From positions 186,001-250,000 of the forward strand of contig CBDCNH010000013.1 in the NCBI GenBank assembly GCA_965219015.1: a DNA stretch of 64,000 nt, written 5' to 3'. This stretch comes from CBDCNH01 sp965219015 (GTDB lineage: Bacteria > Pseudomonadota > Alphaproteobacteria > Rhodobacterales > Rhodobacteraceae). Shown here in pieces: positions 51,296 to 59,587 of the stretch (its first letter is position 1; every line of letters starts with the position of its first letter). A model generated the notes under the pieces. The model worked only from the letters and a program-made list of their open reading frames with translations. It was not told the DNA's origin and did no database searches. A program made the position numbers and the translations under genes.

Positions 51296-52503
51296 CGCGC
51301 GGGGACGCTCCGCGCGAGGCCGATCCCGACGAGCAGCGAGGACAGGGCGAACCAGAGCGCCATGTAGGGCATCTGCGCGACGAACGGGGTGCCGCGGTCG
51401 ATGATCCATCCCGTCAGACCGGGCCCCAGAGCCGATCCGAGCACCATCACCGCCGCCGCGACGGCCTTGATCGCACCGAGGTGTCGCGTGCCGTAGCTTT
51501 CGGCCCAGAATGTCGCCGGAACGGTCATGCCCCCGCCGGCCGACACGCCGATGAGGACGAGCCCGAGCGCGGCAACCGAGAGCGAGCCGCTCGCCGCGAA
51601 CACGAGAAAACCGGCGGCTGTCGCAAGCTGATAGAACGGCATCAGCTTCCGCGCGCCGAACCTGTCCACGGCCCAGCCCGTCAGCAGCATCGCCGCGATC
51701 CAGGTGAGCGTGTAGACGGGAAAAAGCTGCACCAGTCCAAGGTGCGACCAGCCGCGGCTCGCGGCGATATGGACCTGATGGAAGAAGAACGCCGTGCCGA
51801 ACGCGGGCGGTCCAAGGAGCGCAGGCACCGTCATCCAGAACAGCGGGTCACGCAGCATCTCGCCCCGCGTCCAGTGGCGCCCGACCATGCCGGTCGTCTC
51901 GTCCTGCAACGCGGCCGACTGCGGGGTCCGCTCCGCCGCGAGAAGTCGCGCAAGAAAAGGCAGCATCAGGAGGAGCGCACCCGCCGACACGAGCCAGAGC
52001 GCGCGCCACGGCAGCACGAGAAGCAGCCCCGCGAAGCTGACCGGCAGCAGCGCCTCGCCCGCCGCCGTCCCGAGCATGGCGATCGAGAGCGCCCGACCGC
52101 GCGAGGCGGTGAACCAGCGCGCCATCGCCACGATGGCGATCTGGCTCGTCATGCCCTGCCCGAGGAACCGCAGCGCGAAGATCGCCGCGGCGAGGAGCCA
52201 GACCGAACGGGCCGACGCCATCAGCACGCAGGCGAGCGCCAGCAGCACGAGCACGATGCGACCGAGGCCGCGGACGCGGTAGCGGTCCGTCAGCGTGCCG
52301 GCCCAGAGCATCGCGGCCGCGCTGAGCGTGGTGCCGAGCGTGTAGATCGCGCCCCAGCCGCCGTTCGTCAGCCCGAAGTCATCGCGGATCTGCCCCGCGA
52401 AGACGGCGATGAAGAACGTCTGCCCGAAGCTCGACGCGAAAGCGAGCATCGCGCCCGCTCCGAGGAAGGTGCGGTTGGAGGTGACGAAGCGCAGGAACCT
52501 CAT
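51268..52503 (-). CDS. MFS transporter
   Basis: 411 residues with about 12 hydrophobic segments and the motif-A-like loop TLTDRYRVRGLGR between helices 2 and 3. LRFLGQGMTSQIAIVAMARW and LTGWAVDRFGARKL resemble the monocarboxylate/oxalate-formate branch of the superfamily, but the substrate cannot be told. It lies 37 nt after hslU on the minus strand and could be read from the same mRNA. It converges with the smr gene, overlapping by 28 nt. Confidence 0.82.
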   Translation of the reverse strand: MRFLRFVTSNRTFLGAGAMLAFASSFGQTFFIAVFAGQIRDDFGLTNGGWGAIYTLGTTLSAAAMLWAGTLTDRYRVRGLGRIVLVLLALACVLMASARSVWLLAAAIFALRFLGQGMTSQIAIVAMARWFTASRGRALSIAMLGTAAGEALLPVSFAGLLLVLPWRALWLVSAGALLLMLPFLARLLAAERTPQSAALQDETTGMVGRHWTRGEMLRDPLFWMTVPALLGPPAFGTAFFFHQVHIAASRGWSHLGLVQLFPVYTLTWIAAMLLTGWAVDRFGARKLMPFYQLATAAGFLVFAASGSLSVAALGLVLIGVSAGGGMTVPATFWAESYGTRHLGAIKAVAAAVMVLGSALGPGLTGWIIDRGTPFVAQMPYMALWFALSSLLVGIGLARSVPARQRRRRRYT

Positions 52504-52540
52504 GCCGCGTCATCGTCGGTCGGACCGGCGATGGAAAGGG

Positions 52541-53839
52541 CTAGAGCACGTAGCGGCTCAGGTCCGCGGAGCGCGCAAGCTCGCCCACGTGCGCCTCGAC
52601 GTAGGCCGCGTCCACCGTCACCGCCTCGCCGTCGCGATCGGGCGCGGCGAAGCTCAGCTCCTCGAAGACGCGCTCGATCACGGTGTAGAGCCGTCGCGCG
52701 CCGATGTTCTCAACCGAAAGGTTGACTTCCGCGGCGACGCGCGCCAGCGCCGCGATCCCGTCCTCGCTGAACGTCACCGCCACGCCCTCGGTCGCCATCA
52801 TCGCCGTGTACTGCAGCGTCAGCGCGTTGTCGGTCTCGGTGAGGATGCGTACGAAATCCGCCTCCGTCAGCGGGCGCAGCTCGACGCGGATCGGCAAGCG
52901 TCCCTGCAGCTCGGGCAGCAGGTCCGAAGGCTTCGCGACATGGAACGCGCCCGATGCGATGAAGAGCACGTGGTCCGTCCTGACCGGCCCGTGCTTCGTC
53001 GAGACCGTCGTGCCCTCGATGAGCGGTAGCAGGTCGCGCTGCACGCCCTCGCGGCTCACGTCGGCGCCGCGGGCATCGGCGCGCGCGCAGACCTTGTCGA
53101 TCTCGTCGATGAAGACGATCCCGTCCTCCTCGACCGCGCGGATCGCCGTCCGCGTCACGGTCTCGTCGTCAAGGAGCTTGTCCGCCTCCTCGCCGATCAG
53201 CACGCCGTAGCTCTCGCGGACGCTCATCTTGCGCCGCACCCGCCGCTGTCCGAATGCTTTCCCGAGCATGTCGCCGAGGTTCATCATGCCGCCCGGCTGG
53301 CCGGGGATCTCCATCCCCTGCATCGGATTGGCGGTCTCGGTCACGTCGAGCTCGATGACCGTGTCGTCGAGCTCGCCCCGCTCGAGCTTGCCGCGGAAGA
53401 GCTCTCGCGTCGCGGTCCGCGCGTCCGGCCCCGCGATGGCCTCGAGCACGCGGTCGGCGGCGGCGGCGTGGGCGCGCTCCTTCACGTCCTCCCGCATGGT
53501 CTCGCGCGTCATCGCGATGGCGGCGTCCACGAGGTCGCGGATGATCTGCTCCACGTCGCGCCCGACGTAGCCAACCTCGGTGTATTTGGTCGCCTCGACC
53601 TTGATGAACGGGGCCCGGGCGAGCTTCGCCAGCCGGCGGCTGATCTCGGTCTTGCCGACGCCGGTGGGGCCGATCATCAGGATGTTCTTCGGATAAACCT
53701 CGTCGCGCAGCGCGTCGCCGAGGCGGCTCCGGCGCCAACGGTTCCGCATCGCCACGGCGACGGCGCGCTTCGCGTCGGACTGGCCGATGATGAAGCGGTC
53801 GAGCTCCGAGACGATCTCGCGCGGGGTAAGGTCGGTCAC
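52541..53839 (-). CDS. hslU: ATP-dependent protease ATPase subunit HslU
   Basis: 432 residues from a GTG at 53839 (MTDLTPREIVSELDRFIIGQ), which overlaps the aldo-keto reductase stop as GTGA. Walker A is MIGPTGVGKTE with Lys63; YTEVGYVGRDVEQIIRDL follows. The intermediate domain runs to about residue 230. Walker B is IVFIDEIDKV, and the C-terminal SRYVL docks into HslV. HslU unfolds substrates for the HslV peptidase. Unusually, hslV lies about 1.5 kb away, separated by two unrelated genes, so co-expression is not guaranteed. Confidence 0.97.
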   Translation of the reverse strand: MTDLTPREIVSELDRFIIGQSDAKRAVAVAMRNRWRRSRLGDALRDEVYPKNILMIGPTGVGKTEISRRLAKLARAPFIKVEATKYTEVGYVGRDVEQIIRDLVDAAIAMTRETMREDVKERAHAAAADRVLEAIAGPDARTATRELFRGKLERGELDDTVIELDVTETANPMQGMEIPGQPGGMMNLGDMLGKAFGQRRVRRKMSVRESYGVLIGEEADKLLDDETVTRTAIRAVEEDGIVFIDEIDKVCARADARGADVSREGVQRDLLPLIEGTTVSTKHGPVRTDHVLFIASGAFHVAKPSDLLPELQGRLPIRVELRPLTEADFVRILTETDNALTLQYTAMMATEGVAVTFSEDGIAALARVAAEVNLSVENIGARRLYTVIERVFEELSFAAPDRDGEAVTVDAAYVEAHVGELARSADLSRYVL

Positions 53840-54861
53840 GCGAGTGCTTCCTTGTGAAGGGCATCGGTCATCTGTTCGTCGAACCACCGCGGATAGGAGC
53901 GTGCCGCCGGAGCGGTCCCGTTCAGCGTCGCAATCTCGTCGGCCGTCAGCTCCACCGTTGCGGCCGCGAGCGCGTCGTCGAGATGTCGCGCCTTGCTTGC
54001 CCCGAAGATCGCGGTCGTCGCGCCCGGCTGCGCCAGCACCCACGCCAGCGCGACGGCCGGCATCGCCACCCCATGCGCGGCGGCAACATCGCGCACAGCC
54101 TCGATCGCCCGCTTGGCCACCGCAGGGTCGGCGCCGAGGAAGTTCTCCTCCGCCAGCCGTCCGTCGGCCGCTTCCATCGCATCGGGATCGTACTTTCCCG
54201 TCAGGAGGCCCTGCGCCAGCGGTGACCACGCCATCAGCCCGACACCCATCTCGCGCATCATCGGCAGCACGTCGGTCTCGATGTCGCGGTCGATCAGGTT
54301 GTAGAGCATCTGGGCCGCGACGAAGGGCGCCAGACCGTTGTCGCGCTGGAATTGCAACGCCCGTGCCGCCTGCCACGCCGGCCAGTTCGAGAACCCGATG
54401 TAGCGCGCCTTGCCGTGCTGCACGACCGTATCGAGCGCCGCCAGCGTCTCCTCCATCGGCGTGGTGAAATCGGTCTTGTGGACGATGAGAAGGTCGATCC
54501 ATTCGGTGCCGAGCCGTTTCAGGCACGCTTCCACCTGCGTCAGCACGTGCCGGCGCGACAGCCCCGCGTCGGTGATCGCGGGGCCCTGCCGGAAGCCGAG
54601 CTTGGTCGCGATCACGGCATCTTCGCGCCGGCCCTTCAGCGCCGCGCCAAGCGCCGTCTCCGCGTCGCCTTTCGAATAGCCGTTCGCGCTGTCGAAAAAG
54701 TTCACGCCTGCGTCGAGGCAGCGCGAGACCATCTCCGTGGCCGCGTCCTGACCGACCGAGGCGACGTTGGGCATCCATTCGGAGCCGAGGTTGAACGTCA
54801 TCGTGCCGAAGGCGAGACGCGAGGTGACGAGGCCGGACCGGCCCATGCGGCTGTAGATCAT
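53836..54861 (-). CDS. Aldo/keto reductase
   Basis: 341 residues from the ATG at 54861; a longer frame to 54915 is unsupported. The catalytic tetrad is visible as DSANGYSKG (Asp, Tyr), IATKLGF (Lys) and LIVHKTD (His). GVGLMAWSPLAQGLLTGKY and FGASKARHLDDAL are the NADPH-binding segments. Such enzymes reduce carbonyls; the exact substrate is unknown. It sits between hslV and hslU, overlaps hslU by 4 nt and diverges from the DM13 gene. Confidence 0.9.
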   Translation of the reverse strand: MIYSRMGRSGLVTSRLAFGTMTFNLGSEWMPNVASVGQDAATEMVSRCLDAGVNFFDSANGYSKGDAETALGAALKGRREDAVIATKLGFRQGPAITDAGLSRRHVLTQVEACLKRLGTEWIDLLIVHKTDFTTPMEETLAALDTVVQHGKARYIGFSNWPAWQAARALQFQRDNGLAPFVAAQMLYNLIDRDIETDVLPMMREMGVGLMAWSPLAQGLLTGKYDPDAMEAADGRLAEENFLGADPAVAKRAIEAVRDVAAAHGVAMPAVALAWVLAQPGATTAIFGASKARHLDDALAAATVELTADEIATLNGTAPAARSYPRWFDEQMTDALHKEALA

Positions 54862-54944
54862 CGTGGAAGTCCCTGCTGTTCGCGCTGCAGATAACCGCGG
54901 TCGGCAAAACCGCAAGCCATCACGTCAGACCAGGAGCGACACAC

Positions 54945-55322
54945 ATGCGACGTAGAGCCTGCCTCATCGGCGCCATCCTTGCCGGAACGACGGTCCCGGC
55001 GCTTGCGGACGGGCCTATCGTCAAGGGCGCCTTCGCCGGCGCCAGCGGTCACGTCACCAAGGGAACGGTCGAGATCACAGAGACGAACGGCGCGCTCTTC
55101 GTGTCGCTCGGCGATGGCTTCGCGCTCGATGGCGGGCCCGATCCGCAGGTCGCGGTGGGCAACAAGGGCGATACGCCGACCGCCATCCTCGGCGACCTCA
55201 GCGAGCTTTCAGGCGCGCAGAACTACCCGATTCCCGCAGGCGTCGATCCGGCCGGGATCACGAAGGTCTGGATCTGGTGCACGGAATTCTCGGTCCCGCT
55301 CGGGGTCGCGGAGCTGCGCTAG
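54945..55322 (+). CDS. Exported DM13-domain protein
   Basis: 125 residues: a signal peptide (MRRRACLIGAILAGTTVPALA) and one DM13 domain with GAFAGASGHVTKGTVEI, then VWIWCTEFSVPLGVAELR, which holds the conserved Cys and the PLG end. DM13 domains are thought to take part in redox reactions or metal handling, but this is unsettled. A CAGGAG site precedes the ATG. It is the only plus-strand gene within the hslV-hslU interval, and its stop overlaps the hslV stop by 4 nt (a shared CTAG). Confidence 0.85.
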   Translation: MRRRACLIGAILAGTTVPALADGPIVKGAFAGASGHVTKGTVEITETNGALFVSLGDGFALDGGPDPQVAVGNKGDTPTAILGDLSELSGAQNYPIPAGVDPAGITKVWIWCTEFSVPLGVAELR

Positions 55323-55888
55323 GTTGCGGCCGCGGGCTCGATGCGTTCGACGGTGAGGGTGCCGTTGGTGAAGACGCAGATGTCGGCGGCGATCGACATG
55401 GCCTTGCGCGCGATATCCTCCGGCGGAAGGTCGCTTTCCATGAGCCCGCGGGCGGCGGCGAGCGCGAAGTTGCCGCCCGAGCCGATGGCAGCGACGTCAT
55501 GCTCGGGCTCGAGCACGTCGCCCGCTCCGGTGATGACGAAGAGGTCCGCCCCGTCGGTCACGATCAGCATCGCTTCGAGGTTGCGGAGATACTTGTCGGT
55601 CCGCCAGTCCTTCGCCAGTTCGACGCAGGCGCGCGCAAGTTGCCCGGGCGCCGCCTCGAGCTTCTTCTCGAGCCGTTCGAGCAGCGTGAACGCATCGGCG
55701 GTCGACCCCGCGAACCCTGCCACGACCGGATGACCGCCCGGTGCGAGCCGCCGCACCTTGCGCGCCGTCCCCTTCATCACCGTCTGCCCGACCGTGACCT
55801 GGCCGTCGCCCGCGACAACCACGGCACCGCCCCGGCGCACGGCGAGGATCGTCGTGCCGTGCCAGCCGGGGAAGCGGTCTTCACTCAT
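55319..55888 (-). CDS. hslV: ATP-dependent protease peptidase subunit HslV
   Basis: 189 residues. The active Thr is Thr12 in GTTILAVRRGG, so an 11-residue propeptide (MSEDRFPGWHG) would have to be removed; E. coli HslV loses only its Met. VVVAGDGQVTVGQTVMKGTARKVRRL (abridged) and GFAGSTADAFTLLERLE are typical, and AAIGSGGNFALAAARGL is the family core. It forms the proteolytic double hexamer with HslU. It starts immediately after the trxA stop, with no gap. Confidence 0.97.
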   Translation of the reverse strand: MSEDRFPGWHGTTILAVRRGGAVVVAGDGQVTVGQTVMKGTARKVRRLAPGGHPVVAGFAGSTADAFTLLERLEKKLEAAPGQLARACVELAKDWRTDKYLRNLEAMLIVTDGADLFVITGAGDVLEPEHDVAAIGSGGNFALAAARGLMESDLPPEDIARKAMSIAADICVFTNGTLTVERIEPAAAT

Positions 55889-56209
55889 TCAGAGCGCCGA
55901 CTCGATCCAGGTCGCGAGCGCCGCCTTCGGGGCAGCACCGGTCTTGTTGGAGACGACCTTGCCGTCCTTGAACATAAACAGTGCCGGGATGCCGCGGACG
56001 CCGAGGCCGGCGGGCGCGTCGGGGTTCTCGTCGACGTTGACCTTCACGATCTTGACGCGGCCGGCATACTCCGCGGAGAGTTCCTCGAGCGACGGCCCGA
56101 TCTGCTTGCACGGGCCGCACCATTCGGCCCAGAAGTCCACGACGACGGGCAGGTCGGCGTGCTTCACTTCGGCGTCGAAGGTCGCATCGGTGACGGAAAC
56201 GGTGGCCAT
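55889..56209 (-). CDS. trxA: Thioredoxin
   Basis: 106 residues with the WCGPC active site (Cys31, Cys34) in VDFWAEWCGPCKQIGP and the conserved cis-Pro in GIPALFMFKDGK. It reduces protein disulfides. It stands 33 nt downstream of addA and abuts hslV on the same strand, an arrangement common in related genomes. Length and key residues are complete. Confidence 0.98.
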   Translation of the reverse strand: MATVSVTDATFDAEVKHADLPVVVDFWAEWCGPCKQIGPSLEELSAEYAGRVKIVKVNVDENPDAPAGLGVRGIPALFMFKDGKVVSNKTGAAPKAALATWIESAL

Positions 56210-56242
56210 GACGGCTCTCCTGATGGCAGCGGGAGACCGAAG

Positions 56243-59200
56243 CTAGGAACCGGCTTCGACCGCGTCAATGGGCGGTATGCTGGCGAGCGACGACCTCACG
56301 ATCTCGGGAGGGAGCGGCATCAGGGTCCGCGTCGCGGTCCACAGGATCGCGGTCTCGATGCGGCGATCGGGCCAGACCTCGGCAAGGGCGGCCGCGTAGG
56401 CGCCCATCTGGCGCAGGATGCCGTCGGGCACGTCCGCGGGCCGGACCGGCACCGTGGCGTTCGACTTGAAGTCGACCGCGAGCACCCGTGACGCGTCGAT
56501 CACCAGCCGGTCGATGCTGCCGAGCACCGTCCGCCCGCCGAGCGCCGCCACGGGTGCGGCGATCCCGACTTCCGCGAGCGTGCCGGGCCCGAACAGGGTC
56601 GCAAGCGCGGGGTCGCCGAGGATGTCGCGCGCGGCCGCCAGCGCCCGTGCCGCATCCGTGTCGAGCCCCGCGAGGATGCCGGGCACCGCGGCGTCCCAGA
56701 GCGATGGCGCCATCCCCGGCAGCCGCTCCAGCAGAAGATGCAGCGCCGTCCCCGCGCCGCGCCCATCCTCCGACGGCGCACCCGGCAGCGCCTTCTCTCC
56801 GCCGAGGTTCGACGGCGAAAGCGGCGGCGGCGCCCGGTCCGCGGCCGGCGCGGGCCGGTTCGCCCAGTCCGGCAGCACGATCCGAGGTGGCGGCGCGTCC
56901 GCGACGCGTGCGTCCGGCGCCGGCCACTCACCGAAAGCATGGCGGCGCACGTCGGGGCGGTCTGGCAGCGGCGCGTCGCCCGCCGCCCGCATCCCGGCCG
57001 CCACGAGTTGCCACCAGCACTCCGACTTCTCCGCCTTGCCCGCCGCCGCGACGATCAGCCAGCTCTCCGCGCGCGTCATTGCCACGTAGAGAAGCCGCCG
57101 GTTCTCCTCGTCGCGAAGCCCGGCCTCCGCCAGCGTCGCCTGCACATGCGGCTCCGGGGCCGCTTGCGCCGACGGCCGCCATCCCGGCCAGCCGTCCGGC
57201 ATGACCTGCAGCGGGCCCGCCGCCGGAGCCCTGTGCTCGCGGCAATCGGGCAGGATCACCACAGGCGCCTCGAGCCCCTTGGCGCCATGTACCGTCATCA
57301 CCCGCAGCAGCCTGCCCCCTGCGTCGGCCTGGCGCTTCTGCGCCACGTTGCCGGCCTGAAGCCAGCCGAGAAAGCCGGTGAGGCTCGGCACGTCCGCCGC
57401 CTCGTAGGCGAGCGCCTGATCGAGGAGCGCGTCGATGCCCTCTTCTGCCTCCATCCCGAGCCGCGCGAGCAGGCGAGTGCGTCCGCCATGCCGCGTGAGG
57501 CAGCGCTCGATGAGCTCGTAGGGCCGCAGGAAGTCCGCCCGGTCGCGCAGGTCCTCGAGGATCGCGAGCGTCTCGGTTCCGGCTCCGCTGCGCTGCAGGG
57601 CGCGCCACAGGAAGCGGTCCTCGCGCCCCGCCGCGAGGTCGTGGAGCGCCGCTTCGGACCAGCCGAAGAGGGGCGAGCGCAGCGCTTCGGCGAGCGCCAG
57701 ATCGTCTTCCGGCGTCGCGAGGAACGTCATCAGCGAGACGATGTCCTGCACCGCAAGCTCGTCCTCGAGCTTCAGGAGGTCGGCACCCGCGATGGCGAGC
57801 CCCTCCGCCTTGCAGGCCCGGATCAGGAGCCGGAACAGCACCGATCGCTTCTGCACCAGGATCAGCACGTCGCCCGCGTGCATCGCCCGGACCCCGTCGC
57901 GCGTGGGGATGCGCGTGCCCGCGTCGATCATCGAGCGGACCTCGCGAGCCACCTTGTCGGCAAGCACGGCGAAGTGGTTCTCGTCGCCCACGAGATCGAC
58001 CGGATCGTGCCAGTCGCCCTTCGCGGCCGTCGCGGCGGGCGCGATGACTTCCCAGAGATCGACGCGCCCCGGCATGTCCGCGCGATGAGCCAGATGCTCG
58101 ACCGGCCCGCCGAGCCCGACCGCCGCGAAGGTCGCGTCCGTCACGCGCAAGATCGCATCCGACGATCGGAACGAATGTTCGAGCGCAAGCCGCCCGAGCG
58201 GCTGCCCGCCGGCTTCGAGCCGCGCCCCGAACGCCACCTCCTGGGAGTCGAAGACGCGCAGGTCGGCGCCCTGGAAGGAGTAGATCGACTGCTTCTTGTC
58301 GCCGACGACGAACAGCGTCCGCACCAGGTCGCGCGCGCCCTCACCGGCGGCGAACTCCTGCGTCAGCCGTTCGATGATCGTCCACTGGGCCGGGCTCGTG
58401 TCCTGCGCCTCGTCGACGAGCACGTGGTCGATGCCGCCGTCGAGCCGCCAGAGCACCCAGGCCGCGACCGACGGGTCGCGGAGGAGCGCGCCCGCCTTGA
58501 GGATGAGGTCGTCGAAATCGAGCCCGCCCCGTGCCGCCTTGCGCGCGTCATAGGCTTGCAGGAACGGCCCGGCGAAGGCGTGGAGCGCCACCGTCGCCTC
58601 CGCGGCCATCAGGCCGATGCGCCGCCAGCGAACGGCCTCGACCGTCTGCATCAGGTCTTGAAGCGGCTCCAGAAGCTCGCCCAACGCGGCGCGGGTTCCC
58701 TTGGTCGGAAGCGTGTCGATCTTGGCCGAAAACGGTGCCTTGCCGGACTTGGTGAGGAACAGGCCCTCGAGCTTCACGAGATCCGCGAGCCGTGGCCTTT
58801 CGGGACGCAATCCGGCAAGCACGTCCGCCGCATCCTTGTCGGTCTTGCTGCCCTGCCGCAACGTCGGCACGACCGCTGCCAGCAATCGCAGCGCTTCCGG
58901 CGTCAGCGTCCCCGCAACGAGCCCGTCGAGCGTTTCGCCGGGCGACACGCCGTAGCGCGCGAGCGCCGCGGCGCGGTCGAGCGGCGGCTCGAAGGTCGCG
59001 CGCGCCTTGGCGATCTCGCTCACGAGCTTGCCGAGGTCTTCCGCGCTCACCAGCCGCGCGATCCCGGCGACGGCCCCCGCCGCGGTGCCCGCCGCCAGTG
59101 TCTCCACGATCTCGTCGCGCAGGAGCGCCGCCGTCCGTTCGTCGAGCTCGACAAAGCGCGGCGACACGCCGGCCTCGAGCGGAAAGCGCCGCAGAAGCGC

Positions 59201-59587
59201 CGCCGCGAAGGCGTGGATCGTCTGCACCTTGAGCCCGCCGGGCGTCTCGATGGCCCGCGCGAAGAGCCGCCGCGCCTTGGCCAGCGCGTCCGCGTCGATC
59301 CTGGACTCGACCCCGAGATGCGAGAGCTCGGCGCGGAGCCGGTCCTCCGGCGCCATCGCCCAGGTCCCGAGCCGCCGGAAGAGACGGTTCTGCATCTCGC
59401 TCGCGGCGGCCTTGGTGTAGGTCAGGCACAGGATGCGCTGCGGATCGGTGCCGGCGAGGAGGAGCCGCGCCACCCGATCGGTCAGCACGCGCGTCTTGCC
59501 CGAGCCTGCGTTGGCCGACAGCCAGGTCGACGCGGCCGGGTCGGCCGCCTGCACCTGCCGCTCGGTGGCGTCGTCGCGCGGGGTCAT
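56243..59587 (-). CDS. addA: Helicase-nuclease subunit AddA
   Basis: 1114 residues. UvrD-like helicase motifs start with Walker A LSANAGSGKTRVLTDRVARL (Lys31) and LCLTYTKAAASEM; VLVDEAQDTSPAQWTII is motif II, and VLVARFYREH is not claimed. The C-terminal RecB-type nuclease domain has VLAVDFKSNATVPVRP and QMGAYAAALAEVWP, the D-x-K and Q-Y signatures. With AddB it resects double-strand breaks up to a Chi-like site. It overlaps addB by 4 nt and precedes trxA. Confidence 0.96.
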   Translation of the reverse strand: MTPRDDATERQVQAADPAASTWLSANAGSGKTRVLTDRVARLLLAGTDPQRILCLTYTKAAASEMQNRLFRRLGTWAMAPEDRLRAELSHLGVESRIDADALAKARRLFARAIETPGGLKVQTIHAFAAALLRRFPLEAGVSPRFVELDERTAALLRDEIVETLAAGTAAGAVAGIARLVSAEDLGKLVSEIAKARATFEPPLDRAAALARYGVSPGETLDGLVAGTLTPEALRLLAAVVPTLRQGSKTDKDAADVLAGLRPERPRLADLVKLEGLFLTKSGKAPFSAKIDTLPTKGTRAALGELLEPLQDLMQTVEAVRWRRIGLMAAEATVALHAFAGPFLQAYDARKAARGGLDFDDLILKAGALLRDPSVAAWVLWRLDGGIDHVLVDEAQDTSPAQWTIIERLTQEFAAGEGARDLVRTLFVVGDKKQSIYSFQGADLRVFDSQEVAFGARLEAGGQPLGRLALEHSFRSSDAILRVTDATFAAVGLGGPVEHLAHRADMPGRVDLWEVIAPAATAAKGDWHDPVDLVGDENHFAVLADKVAREVRSMIDAGTRIPTRDGVRAMHAGDVLILVQKRSVLFRLLIRACKAEGLAIAGADLLKLEDELAVQDIVSLMTFLATPEDDLALAEALRSPLFGWSEAALHDLAAGREDRFLWRALQRSGAGTETLAILEDLRDRADFLRPYELIERCLTRHGGRTRLLARLGMEAEEGIDALLDQALAYEAADVPSLTGFLGWLQAGNVAQKRQADAGGRLLRVMTVHGAKGLEAPVVILPDCREHRAPAAGPLQVMPDGWPGWRPSAQAAPEPHVQATLAEAGLRDEENRRLLYVAMTRAESWLIVAAAGKAEKSECWWQLVAAGMRAAGDAPLPDRPDVRRHAFGEWPAPDARVADAPPPRIVLPDWANRPAPAADRAPPPLSPSNLGGEKALPGAPSEDGRGAGTALHLLLERLPGMAPSLWDAAVPGILAGLDTDAARALAAARDILGDPALATLFGPGTLAEVGIAAPVAALGGRTVLGSIDRLVIDASRVLAVDFKSNATVPVRPADVPDGILRQMGAYAAALAEVWPDRRIETAILWTATRTLMPLPPEIVRSSLASIPPIDAVEAGS

